NCBI GenBank assembly: GCA_942491145.1
Contig: CALOBC010000040.1
Coordinates: forward strand, 124,001 to 188,000
Direction: 5' to 3'
DNA from: CAXQUZ01 sp942491145
GTDB lineage: Bacteria; Myxococcota_A; UBA796; UBA2385
DNA: 64,000 nucleotides
The translations under genes and the position numbers were made by a program. Of this stretch, positions 51,015 to 62,850 are shown piece after piece; position 1 is the stretch's first letter, and each line of letters opens with the position of its first letter. The notes under the pieces were generated by a model that had not been told where the DNA came from, did no database searches, and was given only the letters and a program-made list of their open reading frames with translations.

Positions 51015-52207
51015 GTACCGCTTCGACATCCCGAACTCTCCTCAAGTTCATCCTGCCGCCCGCGGTCTTGTTGGGTGGCTTGATGCTGACCGGCGGCCTT
51101 GTGGCGTTGTCTGGGGCTGCCGAGACCGCGCCGCCCACAGAGAGCGTCACCCCGGTGGACGTCATCGAGGCGGCGTTGGACACCGGCCCCGCGACCATCC
51201 TGGCGACAGGCACGGTCTCGGCCTCCCAAGAGGTCGTCATCACCCCGGAAGTGGCCGGCAAGCTGCGCTGGGTCTCCGACAAGCTGGTGCCCGGTGGGCG
51301 CTTCAACGCGGGGGAACAGCTCGCCCGCATCGACGCCGGCAACATGGTGGCCGCGATGGAGGCCGCCGAGCGGGGGCTTCGCCAAGCCGAGCTGGACCTC
51401 GCGCTGGAGCGCAGCCGCGGAGAGGTGGCCACCCGGGAGTGGTCGATGCTCAGCGAGGGTGACCGGGCGGGGCGAGATCCCGACCTGGCCCTGCGCCGTC
51501 CCCACCTGCGCCTCGCCGAACAAGCCCTGGTGGCGGCCCAGTCCGGGCTGGACAAAGCGAGGGCCGATGTGGGCCGAACCCGCCTGACGGCCCCCTTCAA
51601 TGCGGTGGTGGTCAACGAGAACGTGGACGTCGGCCAGGTGGTCGGGGCATCCACCCAGGTGGCCAGCCTCGTGGGCACCGACAGCACCCGCGTGACGGTG
51701 TCTTTGCCCGTCGAAAGAATCTCAGTGCTCGATGTTCCCGGCCTTCCCCGTGCCGATGGCATGGTCCCCGAGCGGGGCAGCGAGGCGCGGGTGTCCCAGG
51801 TGCTGGGCGACGGTTCGTCCATCACCCGCATCGGGCGTGTGGTCGCCCTCGGCGGCACCCTCGACGCCCAGACCCGCAACGCCCAAGTCATCGTCGAGAT
51901 CCCCTCCGACCTCGAGTCCCAGACCGGCCTGCCGCTCATGCCGGGGGCCTTTGTCTCGGTGGCGCTCAAGGGCCGGGGCCTGGACCGGGCCTTCCGTGTG
52001 CCCCGGGTGGCCGTGCGAGATGGCGACACGGTCTGGGTGGTCGACGACGAGGATCGCTTGGCGCGCCGCACGGTGGATGTGGGCTGGTCCTTGCCGGAAG
52101 AAGTCATGGTGGTCTCTGGCATCGACGACGGTCAGCGGATTGTGGTCAGCGCCCTGTCCAACCCCCTCGCCGGTCAGCGGGTCAATCCCCGCCCCGCGTC
52201 CCGCTAG
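51011..52207 (+). CDS. RND periplasmic adaptor (membrane fusion protein)
   Basis: The 398-residue product starts with one membrane helix (LLKFILPPAVLLGGLMLTGG). The barrel-sandwich lipoyl halves (VITPEVAGKLRWVSD, TRLTAPFNAVV) flank a shortened coiled-coil hairpin (about 105-190). A beta-barrel domain and a membrane-proximal domain follow. It joins the inner-membrane RND pump to the OMF. The start overlaps the OMF stop and the gene ends 9 bp before the pump gene. Confidence 0.93.
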   Translation: MSTASTSRTLLKFILPPAVLLGGLMLTGGLVALSGAAETAPPTESVTPVDVIEAALDTGPATILATGTVSASQEVVITPEVAGKLRWVSDKLVPGGRFNAGEQLARIDAGNMVAAMEAAERGLRQAELDLALERSRGEVATREWSMLSEGDRAGRDPDLALRRPHLRLAEQALVAAQSGLDKARADVGRTRLTAPFNAVVVNENVDVGQVVGASTQVASLVGTDSTRVTVSLPVERISVLDVPGLPRADGMVPERGSEARVSQVLGDGSSITRIGRVVALGGTLDAQTRNAQVIVEIPSDLESQTGLPLMPGAFVSVALKGRGLDRAFRVPRVAVRDGDTVWVVDDEDRLARRTVDVGWSLPEEVMVVSGIDDGQRIVVSALSNPLAGQRVNPRPASR

Positions 52208-52216
52208 GAGCCGGCC

Positions 52217-55435
<3,219 letters not shown>

Positions 55436-55521
55436 GCTCGTGCCGGTGCCACGCTCCGACAATGGGCGGGCCGGTGGCGGCCCTCGGCATCGCCCGGGTC
55501 GCCGTCGTGGTGCTGTCGCCC

Positions 55522-55547
55522 GGCCCTGCCCCCGGGCAGGGGGCCGG
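55522..55547 (+). terminator. hairpin between RND operon and MFS gene
   Basis: GGCCCTGCC at 55522-55530 pairs with GGCAGGGGGCC around 55535-55547 to give a GC stem with a short loop. No T-run follows, so it may be only a partial stop signal for the RND operon. Confidence 0.4.
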
Positions 55548-55577
55548 CCCGTGTCGTAGGCTGAGGCGGACCGACCG

Positions 55578-56894
55578 ATGGGAGTGCGGGCCACCATGAA
55601 CCTGCTCGCCACACGCACCGGACGCCTCGTCGCGTTCTTCTTGCTCTACCTGACCCAGGGCCTGCCCATCGGCTTTTGCGCCGGAGCGGTGGCGGTCTAC
55701 TTGCGTCGGGAAGGCCTCGGCGTCGATGTGATGGGCGCATTCGTTGCGGCGGTCTACGCCCCGTGGGGGTTCAAGTGGGTGGCCGGTCCGCTGGTGGACT
55801 TGGTGGGCGTGGAGCGGCTCGGGCGAAGGCGCGGATGGATCCTGCTGGCCCAGATCCTCATGGTGGTCGGCTTCTTGGTGGCGTCCACCCTCGACCCCGT
55901 GGAGGACCTGTCGCTGTTCACGTGGGCGCTCGTCGCGGTGAGTGGGGCGGCGGCCCTGCAGGATGTGGCCATCGACGCCTTGGCCGTGGGCACGCTCAAA
56001 GAAGAAGAGCGGGGACTGGGCAACGGGCTGATGTTTGCGGGCGCCTACTTGGGCCAAGCCATCGGCGGGGCCGGCATGCTCTTCCTGGCGGGACAGTGGG
56101 GTGGACTGGGCCTCTCTTATGTTGTGCTGGCGGCCATTGTGGGTGTTGTGTGGACCGTCTGCTTGGTCGCGATGCGCGAGCCGGCGTCGACCCGGCCGTC
56201 GCTGGGTGTGGCGGCACTCGGCGGTGCCCTGTGGACCTACATCAAAGAAGTCGGCTCGGCGCTGTTGGTGGGCGGTCGGGCCTGGGCGACCCTGGCCCTC
56301 GCGCTGCTGCCGATGGGGGCGATGGCCCTCGGGCTGGCCCTGTCCTCGGCGCTGGCGGTGGAATTTGGCCTGAGCGACAACACCATCGCGTCGCTGTCGC
56401 TGATTGGGGCTGTGGCGGGGGCGACCGGGTCCGTCACCGGCGGGTGGATCTCCGACCGGCTGGGTCACCGGCGAATGCTGGCCGTCTATGTCCTGTTGAC
56501 CGTCATTCCCAGCGTTGTGCTGGGGGTGCTCATGGTCGACGCGGGCTGGGTCGCGCCGGTGAATGTCGGGTCGGAGCGGGTGCCCCCGGCGATGCTGGTG
56601 ACCGCGTTTGAGGTGGCGTCGATCGCCTACGGGCTGGTCGCGGGGCTCGCCTATGGCACCCGCATGGCCATCTTCATGGGGGCCTGCACGTCCGCTGTCG
56701 CAGCGACCCAGTTCACCGCGTACATGGCCTGCATGAACTTGGGCACGAGCATCGCGGCGTGGTGGCAAGGCATGGCGGTGGCGCGCTGGGGCTATCCAAC
56801 GACATTGGCGATGGATGCGGCGGTGGGAATGTTGTGTCTGGCGGCACTTCCTTGGGTCGGTGCCCCACGGGTGGGCGCGCAGAAGCCGGGCTGA
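55578..56894 (+). CDS. AmpG-like MFS transporter
   Basis: The 438-residue product has twelve hydrophobic helices. AmpG/PAT-family blocks are visible: LLYLTQGLPIGFCAGAVAVYL near the start, AAVYAPWGFKWVAGPLVD, and ALQDVAIDALAVG after helix four. AmpG imports anhydromuropeptides for cell-wall recycling, so that is the best guess; acetyl-CoA-type transporters share the fold. The ATG at 55578 gives the longest product; the ATG at 55596 (MNLLATRTGR) is an equal candidate. Confidence 0.85.
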   Translation: MGVRATMNLLATRTGRLVAFFLLYLTQGLPIGFCAGAVAVYLRREGLGVDVMGAFVAAVYAPWGFKWVAGPLVDLVGVERLGRRRGWILLAQILMVVGFLVASTLDPVEDLSLFTWALVAVSGAAALQDVAIDALAVGTLKEEERGLGNGLMFAGAYLGQAIGGAGMLFLAGQWGGLGLSYVVLAAIVGVVWTVCLVAMREPASTRPSLGVAALGGALWTYIKEVGSALLVGGRAWATLALALLPMGAMALGLALSSALAVEFGLSDNTIASLSLIGAVAGATGSVTGGWISDRLGHRRMLAVYVLLTVIPSVVLGVLMVDAGWVAPVNVGSERVPPAMLVTAFEVASIAYGLVAGLAYGTRMAIFMGACTSAVAATQFTAYMACMNLGTSIAAWWQGMAVARWGYPTTLAMDAAVGMLCLAALPWVGAPRVGAQKPG

Positions 56895-57275
56895 GAGATC
56901 TTCCACCGTCGGCGATGCCTGAACGTCACTTGACCCAATCTGACTTCTGATTTTCTGAACCGCTGGCCCATCGGCGGATGTCCGCGTCGACCCAGCCGCA
57001 TTGGGTCGTTGTCTGCGGTGCCCCAAAGTGGGCGGTGGACTTGCGAAAAACCACAGACAGTCGCGGCCCCAGTGACCTGTTTCGGTCGCTGCTCGAAAGC
57101 GTCGGGAACGCCGCGATCATCGGTCAACAGCTCGAGAACGGTGCGCGCCCCGGCGGGGGGGGACGCGCCACTTTGCTCAAGGGAGGGGCTGTCAAGGGCA
57201 TGTAAGGACACGGTCTTGACAGCAGCCTTGGAAGTTTGGCTAGCTGGCCCCAAGCCCTGACCAAGGACCAAGACG
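56895..57275. other. intergenic region before the first paralogous lipoprotein
   Basis: The 381 bases hold no coding frame. TTGACA at 57216-57221 with GCTAGC 17 bases on (57239-57244) is a weak -35/-10 candidate for the gene at 57276. AAGGA lies close before its ATG. No strong hairpin for the AmpG-like gene was found. Confidence 0.45.
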
Positions 57276-59318
57276 ATGCGAGCTTCTGTATTTCTACTAG
57301 TTGGTGGACTCCTTTCTCTGACCGCTTGCGACGGTGAAGTCGGCAAGGACGGCGCGCCGGGTGAAGACGGCACCTCTGGCGAAGCCGGCGCCGACGGCAC
57401 CAACGGCGAGAACGGCGCCGACGGCGAGAACGGCGAGAACGGCGAGAACGGTGCAGACGCAACTGAGATCGACGGGGACGGGGATGGCCTGAGCTACGTC
57501 GACGACTGCGATGACGACGACGCAGCCGTGCTCGGGCCGATGACCTGGTACATCGACTACGACGGCGACGGCTACGGCTACGCGGGTGTGGTGTCGATGT
57601 CGTGCGAGGCCATGACCGGCTGGGTCGACAACATGGACGACTGCGACGATCTGGACGCGACCTTCAACCCCGACGCGACCGAGGTCTGCGACTCCCTCGA
57701 CAACGACTGCGACGGCGACGTTGACATGGACGACGCCGATGTTGATCTCAGCGAAGGCATCGACGCCTACCTCGACCTCGACGGCGACGGCTTCGGGGAC
57801 GAGTTCCTCGGCACCACCCTCGTGTGTGCGGGCACCGACGGCTACGCCGAAGTGGCGGGCGACTGCGACGATGGCGCCATCTCCGTCAACCCGGACGCCG
57901 AAGAAGTCTGCGGCAACGGCATTGACGACAACTGCAATGGCTCGCCCGACGCGTGCGGCATCTCGGGCAATGTGAACCCGAGCGATGCATCGGCCACCGT
58001 GACCGGCACGTCCGGCGACTACCTCGGCTACGCGCTGGCGGTGGGTGACTTCAACGGTGACACCGTCGACGACATCGTGATGGGCGAGTATTACGGCGCA
58101 TCGAACTACGGCGCTGCCTACGTTCTGTATGGTGGAGTGTCCTATCAGGACATCGACATCACCACGACCAACAACGCCAGCTTCACGGGCGCGGCAACCT
58201 ACGACTACCTGGGCAAGGAAGTCGCGGCCGGCGACTGGAACGGCGATGGATACGACGACATCGCCCTTGCCGAGTATGGCAATGACAATGTCTGGGTCTC
58301 GTACGGCTCCGCGTCGGGTTGGTCGGGAAGCTACGGCACGGCCGACATGGACGCCCAGATCGTCGACGTCGACGCCTACTACCTGGGCTACGCGGCCAAG
58401 GACGTGGGCGACCTGAACGGCGACGGCATGGATGACCTCTACGTCGCCGCCTACGGTGAGACCTCGTCGGACTACGGCATGGGCGTCGGCTATGTCTACT
58501 TCGGCACCACGTCTGGCTGGTCCGGTGCGGTCGACGCCAGCGACAATGCCGACCTCACCATCTCCAACGACAACGCCACCAACTACGACTACTTCGGTAT
58601 CTATGGCCGCCAGGTCGCTGGCGGGGACTTCGACGGAGACGGCGCCAATGACCTCGCCCTGGGCGCCTACGGCGACGACACGGTCTACACCAGTGGTGGC
58701 CGGGCCTTCCTCTTCATGGGCAGCACGTCCATGGGCGGCTCCGTCGGCTCGTTCAGCGCCGACACCACCTTCGACACCGACAGCACGTCCGGCGACAGCT
58801 ACTTCGGCTCCGCCCTCGACGGCCTCGGCGACGTGAACGGCGACGGCTACGAAGACCTGGCCATCGGTGGCTACTGGTACGACGGCGCGGCCTACGACAG
58901 TGGTGTGGTCGCGGTCTACTTCGGGGCCAGCACGGGCTGGGCGTCGTCGCTGGATGTGTCGGATGCCGACATGATCATCGGTGGTGTGAGCGCCTCGGAC
59001 TACCTGGGCCGCACCATCGGCCACGTGGACGACCCGAACGGTGACGGCATGAACGCCTTGGTGGCGTCGGCGTCCGGTGCAGACCCGGGTGGCAACACCA
59101 GCGCAGGCTCGACCTACGTGTTCTACGGCTCCACCAGCCTTGGTGGCATCTACCTGGCGAACCAGGCGGACATCACCATCAACGGTGGTGCCTCGTCTGA
59201 CTACATGGGGTCCTACGGCATCGAGTCTGGTGACATGGACAATGATGGCCAGGAAGACATCTATGTCGGCGCCTATGGTGCGGACGCTGTCTATGCCTTC
59301 GCGCTTGGCGGCTACTGA
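57276..59318 (+). CDS. collagen-stalk FG-GAP lipoprotein, paralogue 1
   Basis: The 680-residue product starts with a leader and lipobox (LSLTAC). Residues about 20-65 are collagen-like Gly-x-y repeats (GKDGAPGEDGTSGEAGADG, then GEN/GAD units). MopE-type motifs follow (DDCDDDDAAV, MDDCDDLDATFNPDATEVCD, DNDCDGD; GNGIDDNCNG). The C-terminal 450 residues are seven or so FG-GAP units with Ca-binding loops (DFNGDTVDDIVMG, DWNGDGYDDIAL, DLNGDGMDDLYV, DFDGDGANDLAL, DVNGDGYEDLAI). The plan is lipid anchor, stalk, metal-binding neck and integrin-like propeller, so it is likely a surface adhesin or receptor. Confidence 0.9.
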   Translation: MRASVFLLVGGLLSLTACDGEVGKDGAPGEDGTSGEAGADGTNGENGADGENGENGENGADATEIDGDGDGLSYVDDCDDDDAAVLGPMTWYIDYDGDGYGYAGVVSMSCEAMTGWVDNMDDCDDLDATFNPDATEVCDSLDNDCDGDVDMDDADVDLSEGIDAYLDLDGDGFGDEFLGTTLVCAGTDGYAEVAGDCDDGAISVNPDAEEVCGNGIDDNCNGSPDACGISGNVNPSDASATVTGTSGDYLGYALAVGDFNGDTVDDIVMGEYYGASNYGAAYVLYGGVSYQDIDITTTNNASFTGAATYDYLGKEVAAGDWNGDGYDDIALAEYGNDNVWVSYGSASGWSGSYGTADMDAQIVDVDAYYLGYAAKDVGDLNGDGMDDLYVAAYGETSSDYGMGVGYVYFGTTSGWSGAVDASDNADLTISNDNATNYDYFGIYGRQVAGGDFDGDGANDLALGAYGDDTVYTSGGRAFLFMGSTSMGGSVGSFSADTTFDTDSTSGDSYFGSALDGLGDVNGDGYEDLAIGGYWYDGAAYDSGVVAVYFGASTGWASSLDVSDADMIIGGVSASDYLGRTIGHVDDPNGDGMNALVASASGADPGGNTSAGSTYVFYGSTSLGGIYLANQADITINGGASSDYMGSYGIESGDMDNDGQEDIYVGAYGADAVYAFALGGY

Positions 59319-59670
59319 GATCTGAGGTGGTCCCGGGCGGCTTGACTGCCCGTGGACCCGCGCTTGTGCCGCAGCGTCCCTGGTCACACCTCGGGCGCTG
59401 CGGGTCATGGACTTGAGTCGTCCCAGAGTGACCTGGGTTGCCGCACCGGCCGGATGGTGCAGGCATGGGGACCGACCTCAACCTGTGACTCAGCCGACTT
59501 GCATACGGCTGACCCCATGCTGATGTCCCTCGCACACCCCACCTGGGTGTTGCTTCTGGTCAGCCCGAAGACAAGTTTTGTCGCACCCCTGTGCAGTGTC
59601 ACGCAGGGCGATTGACATCGTGTGCCTGTCCGGCGATTGAGTCTCCGACTTCTGACGAAGGATGGGGCAT
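59319..59670. other. intergenic region between the paralogues
   Basis: These 352 bases contain no coding frame. TTGACA lies at 59612-59617 with GATTGA 17 bases on, a weak promoter candidate. GAAGG precedes the second gene's ATG. A short GC stem (CGGGC at 59334, GCCCG at 59348) lies just after the first gene but is too small to call a terminator. Confidence 0.45.
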
Positions 59671-61716
59671 ATGAGAGGACATGCGTGTTTGATGCTGAGC
59701 AGCCTGCTGGCGCTCGCGGCGTGTGACAGCGAAGCAGGAAAAGACGGCGCGGCGGGCACCGATGGTGCGGCCGGAGAAAACGGTGCTGACGGCACGAACG
59801 GCGAGAACGGCGCCGACGGTGAGAACGGCGAAGACGGCGAGCCAGGCACGGACGCTGGCGACACCGACGCCGATGGCGACGGCGTCAACTCCCTCGTCGA
59901 CTGCGACGATGACGACCCTGCCGTGGGCGGGCCGACCACCCACTACATCGACTACGACGGCGACACCTACGGGTTCGCGGGCGTCACCAGCGACCTGTGC
60001 GCGCCGCTCACCGGCTGGGTCGACAACGACCTCGACTGCGACGATCTGGACGCCACCATCAGTCCCGACGCGGCTGAGGTGTGCGACATGGTCGACAATG
60101 ACTGTGACGGCGACGTGGACATGGACGACGACAACGTCGACCTGACCGATGCCGTCGACGGCTACCTCGATCTGGACGGCGACGGCTTCGGTGACGAGTT
60201 CCTCGGCACCACCGCGGTCTGTGCCGGTGCGGTCGGGTACGCCGAGGTGGGCGGGGACTGTGATGACGGCGCGATCGCCGTGAACCCGGACGCCGAAGAG
60301 GTGTGCGGGAACGGGATCGACGACAACTGCAACGGCTCGCCCGATGCGTGCGGCTTGGATGGCCAGACGGGCGTCGGGGATGCGGCGGCGGCGTTGACCG
60401 GCGTGGCGGGCGACTACCTCGGCTTCTCGTTGGCCGTGGGCGACTTCAACGGCGACACGGTCGACGACATCTTGATGGGCGAGTACCTCGGCCACTCCGC
60501 GTATGGCGGTGCCTTTGTCGTCTACGGCGGTGTCTCGTACCAGGACCTCGACGTCTCCACCGAGTACGACGCCAGCTTCACGTCCAACACGGGCACCTAC
60601 AACTACCTGGGCAAGGAAGTCACCTCGGGCGACTGGAACGGGGACGGCTACGACGACATCGCCCTGGCCGAGTACGGCACCGACAGCGCTTGGATCTCCT
60701 ATGGCTCCGCCTCAGGCTGGTCCGGCGAGACCCTCACCGGCGACATGGACGCGCAGCTCGTGGATGCGGCCGATTATTACCTGGGCTACTCGCTTCAGGA
60801 CATCGGCGACATGAATGGTGACGGGATCAGCGACCTGTTCTTGGGCGCTTATGGTGCGACCTCGTCCGACTACGGCAAGGGGCGCGCCTACGTCTTCTTC
60901 GGCACCACCTCTGGGTGGTCCGGCGCAGTGGACGCCAGCGACAACGCCGACATGGTCATCACCAACGACCAGAACGCCACCTACGACTACTTTGCCAACA
61001 ACTCGCGCCAGGTGAGCGGTGGTGACTTCGACGGCGACGGCACCAACGACCTCGCCATCGGTGCCAACGGGGACGACACGGTCTATTCCTCTGGCGGGCG
61101 GGCCTTCGTCTTCATGGGCAGCACGTCCGCGGGTGGCGCGGTCGGGTCCTTCGGTGCCGACACCATCTTCGACACCGACTCGACCACCAGCGACAGCTAC
61201 TTGGGCAGCTCACTGGCCGCGGTCGGCGACGTCAATGGTGACGGCTACGAGGATCTGGCCATCGGCGCCCATTGGTATGACGGCACAGCCTTCGACGCGG
61301 GCCTCGCGGCGGTGTACTTCGGCACGAGCGGTGGTTGGGCCGCAAACTTGGATGTGGGCGATGCGGACGTGACCATCAATGGGGTCGCCGCCAGTGACTA
61401 CCTGGGTGCCAACATCGGTCATGTCGAAGATCCCTTCGGTTCGGGCATGAGCTCGCTCGTGGTCACCGCCTCGAACGCGGACCCCGGTGGCAACACCAAC
61501 GCGGGCTCGGCCTACGTGTTCCACGGCTCAACGTCGCTCGGGGGCTCCTTCCTGGCCTCGGCCGCGGACGTCACCATCAACGGTGCGGCCTCGTCGGACT
61601 ACCTGGGCTCCTACGGCTTGGGCACGGGCGACATGGACAACGACGGCACCGTCGAGCTCTATGTCGGCGCATACGGCGCAGACCAGGTCTACGCGTTCTC
61701 CCTCGGTGGCTACTGA
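59671..61716 (+). CDS. collagen-stalk FG-GAP lipoprotein, paralogue 2
   Basis: The 681-residue product repeats the plan of the upstream gene: lipobox (LLALAAC), Gly-x-y stalk (GKDGAAGTDGAAGENGADG, GENGEDGEPG), MopE-type neck (CDDDDPAV, NDLDCDDLDATISPDAAEVCD, DNDCDGD) and an FG-GAP propeller (DWNGDGYDDIAL, DFDGDGTNDLAI, DVNGDGYEDLAI). The two are nearly identical in the neck (LDLDGDGFGDEFLGTT) and differ mainly in the stalk and in loops of the propeller. The ATG at 59671 was preferred over the one at 59662 because it starts the leader at a good distance from GAAGG. Confidence 0.9.
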   Translation: MRGHACLMLSSLLALAACDSEAGKDGAAGTDGAAGENGADGTNGENGADGENGEDGEPGTDAGDTDADGDGVNSLVDCDDDDPAVGGPTTHYIDYDGDTYGFAGVTSDLCAPLTGWVDNDLDCDDLDATISPDAAEVCDMVDNDCDGDVDMDDDNVDLTDAVDGYLDLDGDGFGDEFLGTTAVCAGAVGYAEVGGDCDDGAIAVNPDAEEVCGNGIDDNCNGSPDACGLDGQTGVGDAAAALTGVAGDYLGFSLAVGDFNGDTVDDILMGEYLGHSAYGGAFVVYGGVSYQDLDVSTEYDASFTSNTGTYNYLGKEVTSGDWNGDGYDDIALAEYGTDSAWISYGSASGWSGETLTGDMDAQLVDAADYYLGYSLQDIGDMNGDGISDLFLGAYGATSSDYGKGRAYVFFGTTSGWSGAVDASDNADMVITNDQNATYDYFANNSRQVSGGDFDGDGTNDLAIGANGDDTVYSSGGRAFVFMGSTSAGGAVGSFGADTIFDTDSTTSDSYLGSSLAAVGDVNGDGYEDLAIGAHWYDGTAFDAGLAAVYFGTSGGWAANLDVGDADVTINGVAASDYLGANIGHVEDPFGSGMSSLVVTASNADPGGNTNAGSAYVFHGSTSLGGSFLASAADVTINGAASSDYLGSYGLGTGDMDNDGTVELYVGAYGADQVYAFSLGGY

Positions 61717-61808
61717 CCCGGCCGTCCACAGCCGCAAGGGTCTTGGGGTGATGGTGTGAACCGGATGCCCCGGGCCTGACGGACCACTGCTTCGGTCCGC
61801 CACTTCTT

Positions 61809-61840
61809 GACCTCGCCTCGCCTTCGGGCTGGGCGGGGTC
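61809..61840 (+). terminator. terminator with UUCG tetraloop
   Basis: The outer stem GACCTCGCC (61809-61817) pairs with GGCGGGGTC (61832-61840, one wobble). An inner GCC-TTCG-GGC hairpin (61820-61829) gives a stable UUCG loop. TTCGCCGTCTT follows. It ends the second paralogue's transcript. Confidence 0.72.
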
Positions 61841-61963
61841 TTCGCCGTCTTGGGCCACTGGTCCCAAAAGTGCGGCCTCTTCCCCTATACTCGCGCGGTC
61901 GTCACGCGTGGCCCGAGGGGTCGGGCGTGCTGTGCGTTGTCACCACACCATCGGGAGAGGTCC

Positions 61964-62839
61964 ATGCCCCAGATCATCCGTTGCGGGCTCATTCAGTGCT
62001 CCAACCCCATCAATGACGAGTCGGTGCCGGTCGAGCAGATCCAGAAGGCGATGCTCGACAAACACTTGCCCCTCATCGATGAGGCCGGCCAGAAGGGTGT
62101 GCAGATCCTCTGCCTGCAGGAGATCTTCAACGGGCCCTACTTCTGCCCCAGCCAGGACAAGCGCTGGTACTCGGCGGCGGAGTCGGTGCCTGGGCCGACG
62201 ACGGACCTGATGGCGGAGTACGCCAAGAAGTACGAGATGGTCATCGTGGTGCCGGTGTACGAGAAGGTGGGTCGGGGGATCTACTATAACACCGCTGCGG
62301 TCATCGACGCCGACGGCACGTACCTCGGCAAGTACCGCAAGCAGCACATCCCCCAGACCAGCGGGTTCTGGGAAAAGTACTTCTTCACACCGGGCAATGG
62401 CGGCTACCCGGTGTTCGACACGAAGTACGCGAAGGTGGGCGTCTACATCTGCTACGACCGCCACTTCCCCGAGGGCTGGCGTGCGCTGGGCCTCAACGGC
62501 GCCGACATCGTGTTCAACCCCAGCGCCACGGTCGCCGGCTTGTCCGAGTACCTCTGGAAGCTGGAGCAGCCCGCGGCGGCGGTGGCCAACACCTACTTTG
62601 TGGGCGCCATCAACCGCGTGGGCAGTGAGGGCCCCTGGGGCATTGGTGAGTTCTACGGCCAGTCCTACTTCGTCAACCCCCGCGGCCAGTTTGAGGCCAT
62701 GGCCTCTCGCGACAAGGATGAGCTGGTGGTGGCCGATCTCGACCTCGAGATGATCGACGAAGTCCGCAAGGTCTGGCAGTTCTACCGGGACCGGCGTCCC
62801 GACGCGTACGACGACCTCACCAACCCGAACCCCCACTGA
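61964..62839 (+). CDS. nitrilase-superfamily amidohydrolase (beta-ureidopropionase-like)
   Basis: The 291-residue enzyme has the nitrilase catalytic triad: Glu53 in CLQEIF, Lys126 in KYRKQHIP and Cys163 in YICYDRHFPE. The sequence is closest in feel to beta-ureidopropionases and N-carbamoyl amidases. It would hydrolyse N-carbamoyl-beta-alanine or a related carbamoyl amino acid to CO2, NH3 and the amino acid. GGGAGAGG precedes the ATG. A TATACT hexamer at 61886-61891 is a possible -10. It is 11 bp from the dihydropyrimidinase gene. Confidence 0.9.
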   Translation: MPQIIRCGLIQCSNPINDESVPVEQIQKAMLDKHLPLIDEAGQKGVQILCLQEIFNGPYFCPSQDKRWYSAAESVPGPTTDLMAEYAKKYEMVIVVPVYEKVGRGIYYNTAAVIDADGTYLGKYRKQHIPQTSGFWEKYFFTPGNGGYPVFDTKYAKVGVYICYDRHFPEGWRALGLNGADIVFNPSATVAGLSEYLWKLEQPAAAVANTYFVGAINRVGSEGPWGIGEFYGQSYFVNPRGQFEAMASRDKDELVVADLDLEMIDEVRKVWQFYRDRRPDAYDDLTNPNPH

Positions 62840-62850
62840 GCGAGGTCGAC

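Noticed and set aside
57330..57470. Short repeats that might be a CRISPR or satellite
   Set aside because: They are the 9-base Gly-x-y codon pattern of the collagen-like stalk.
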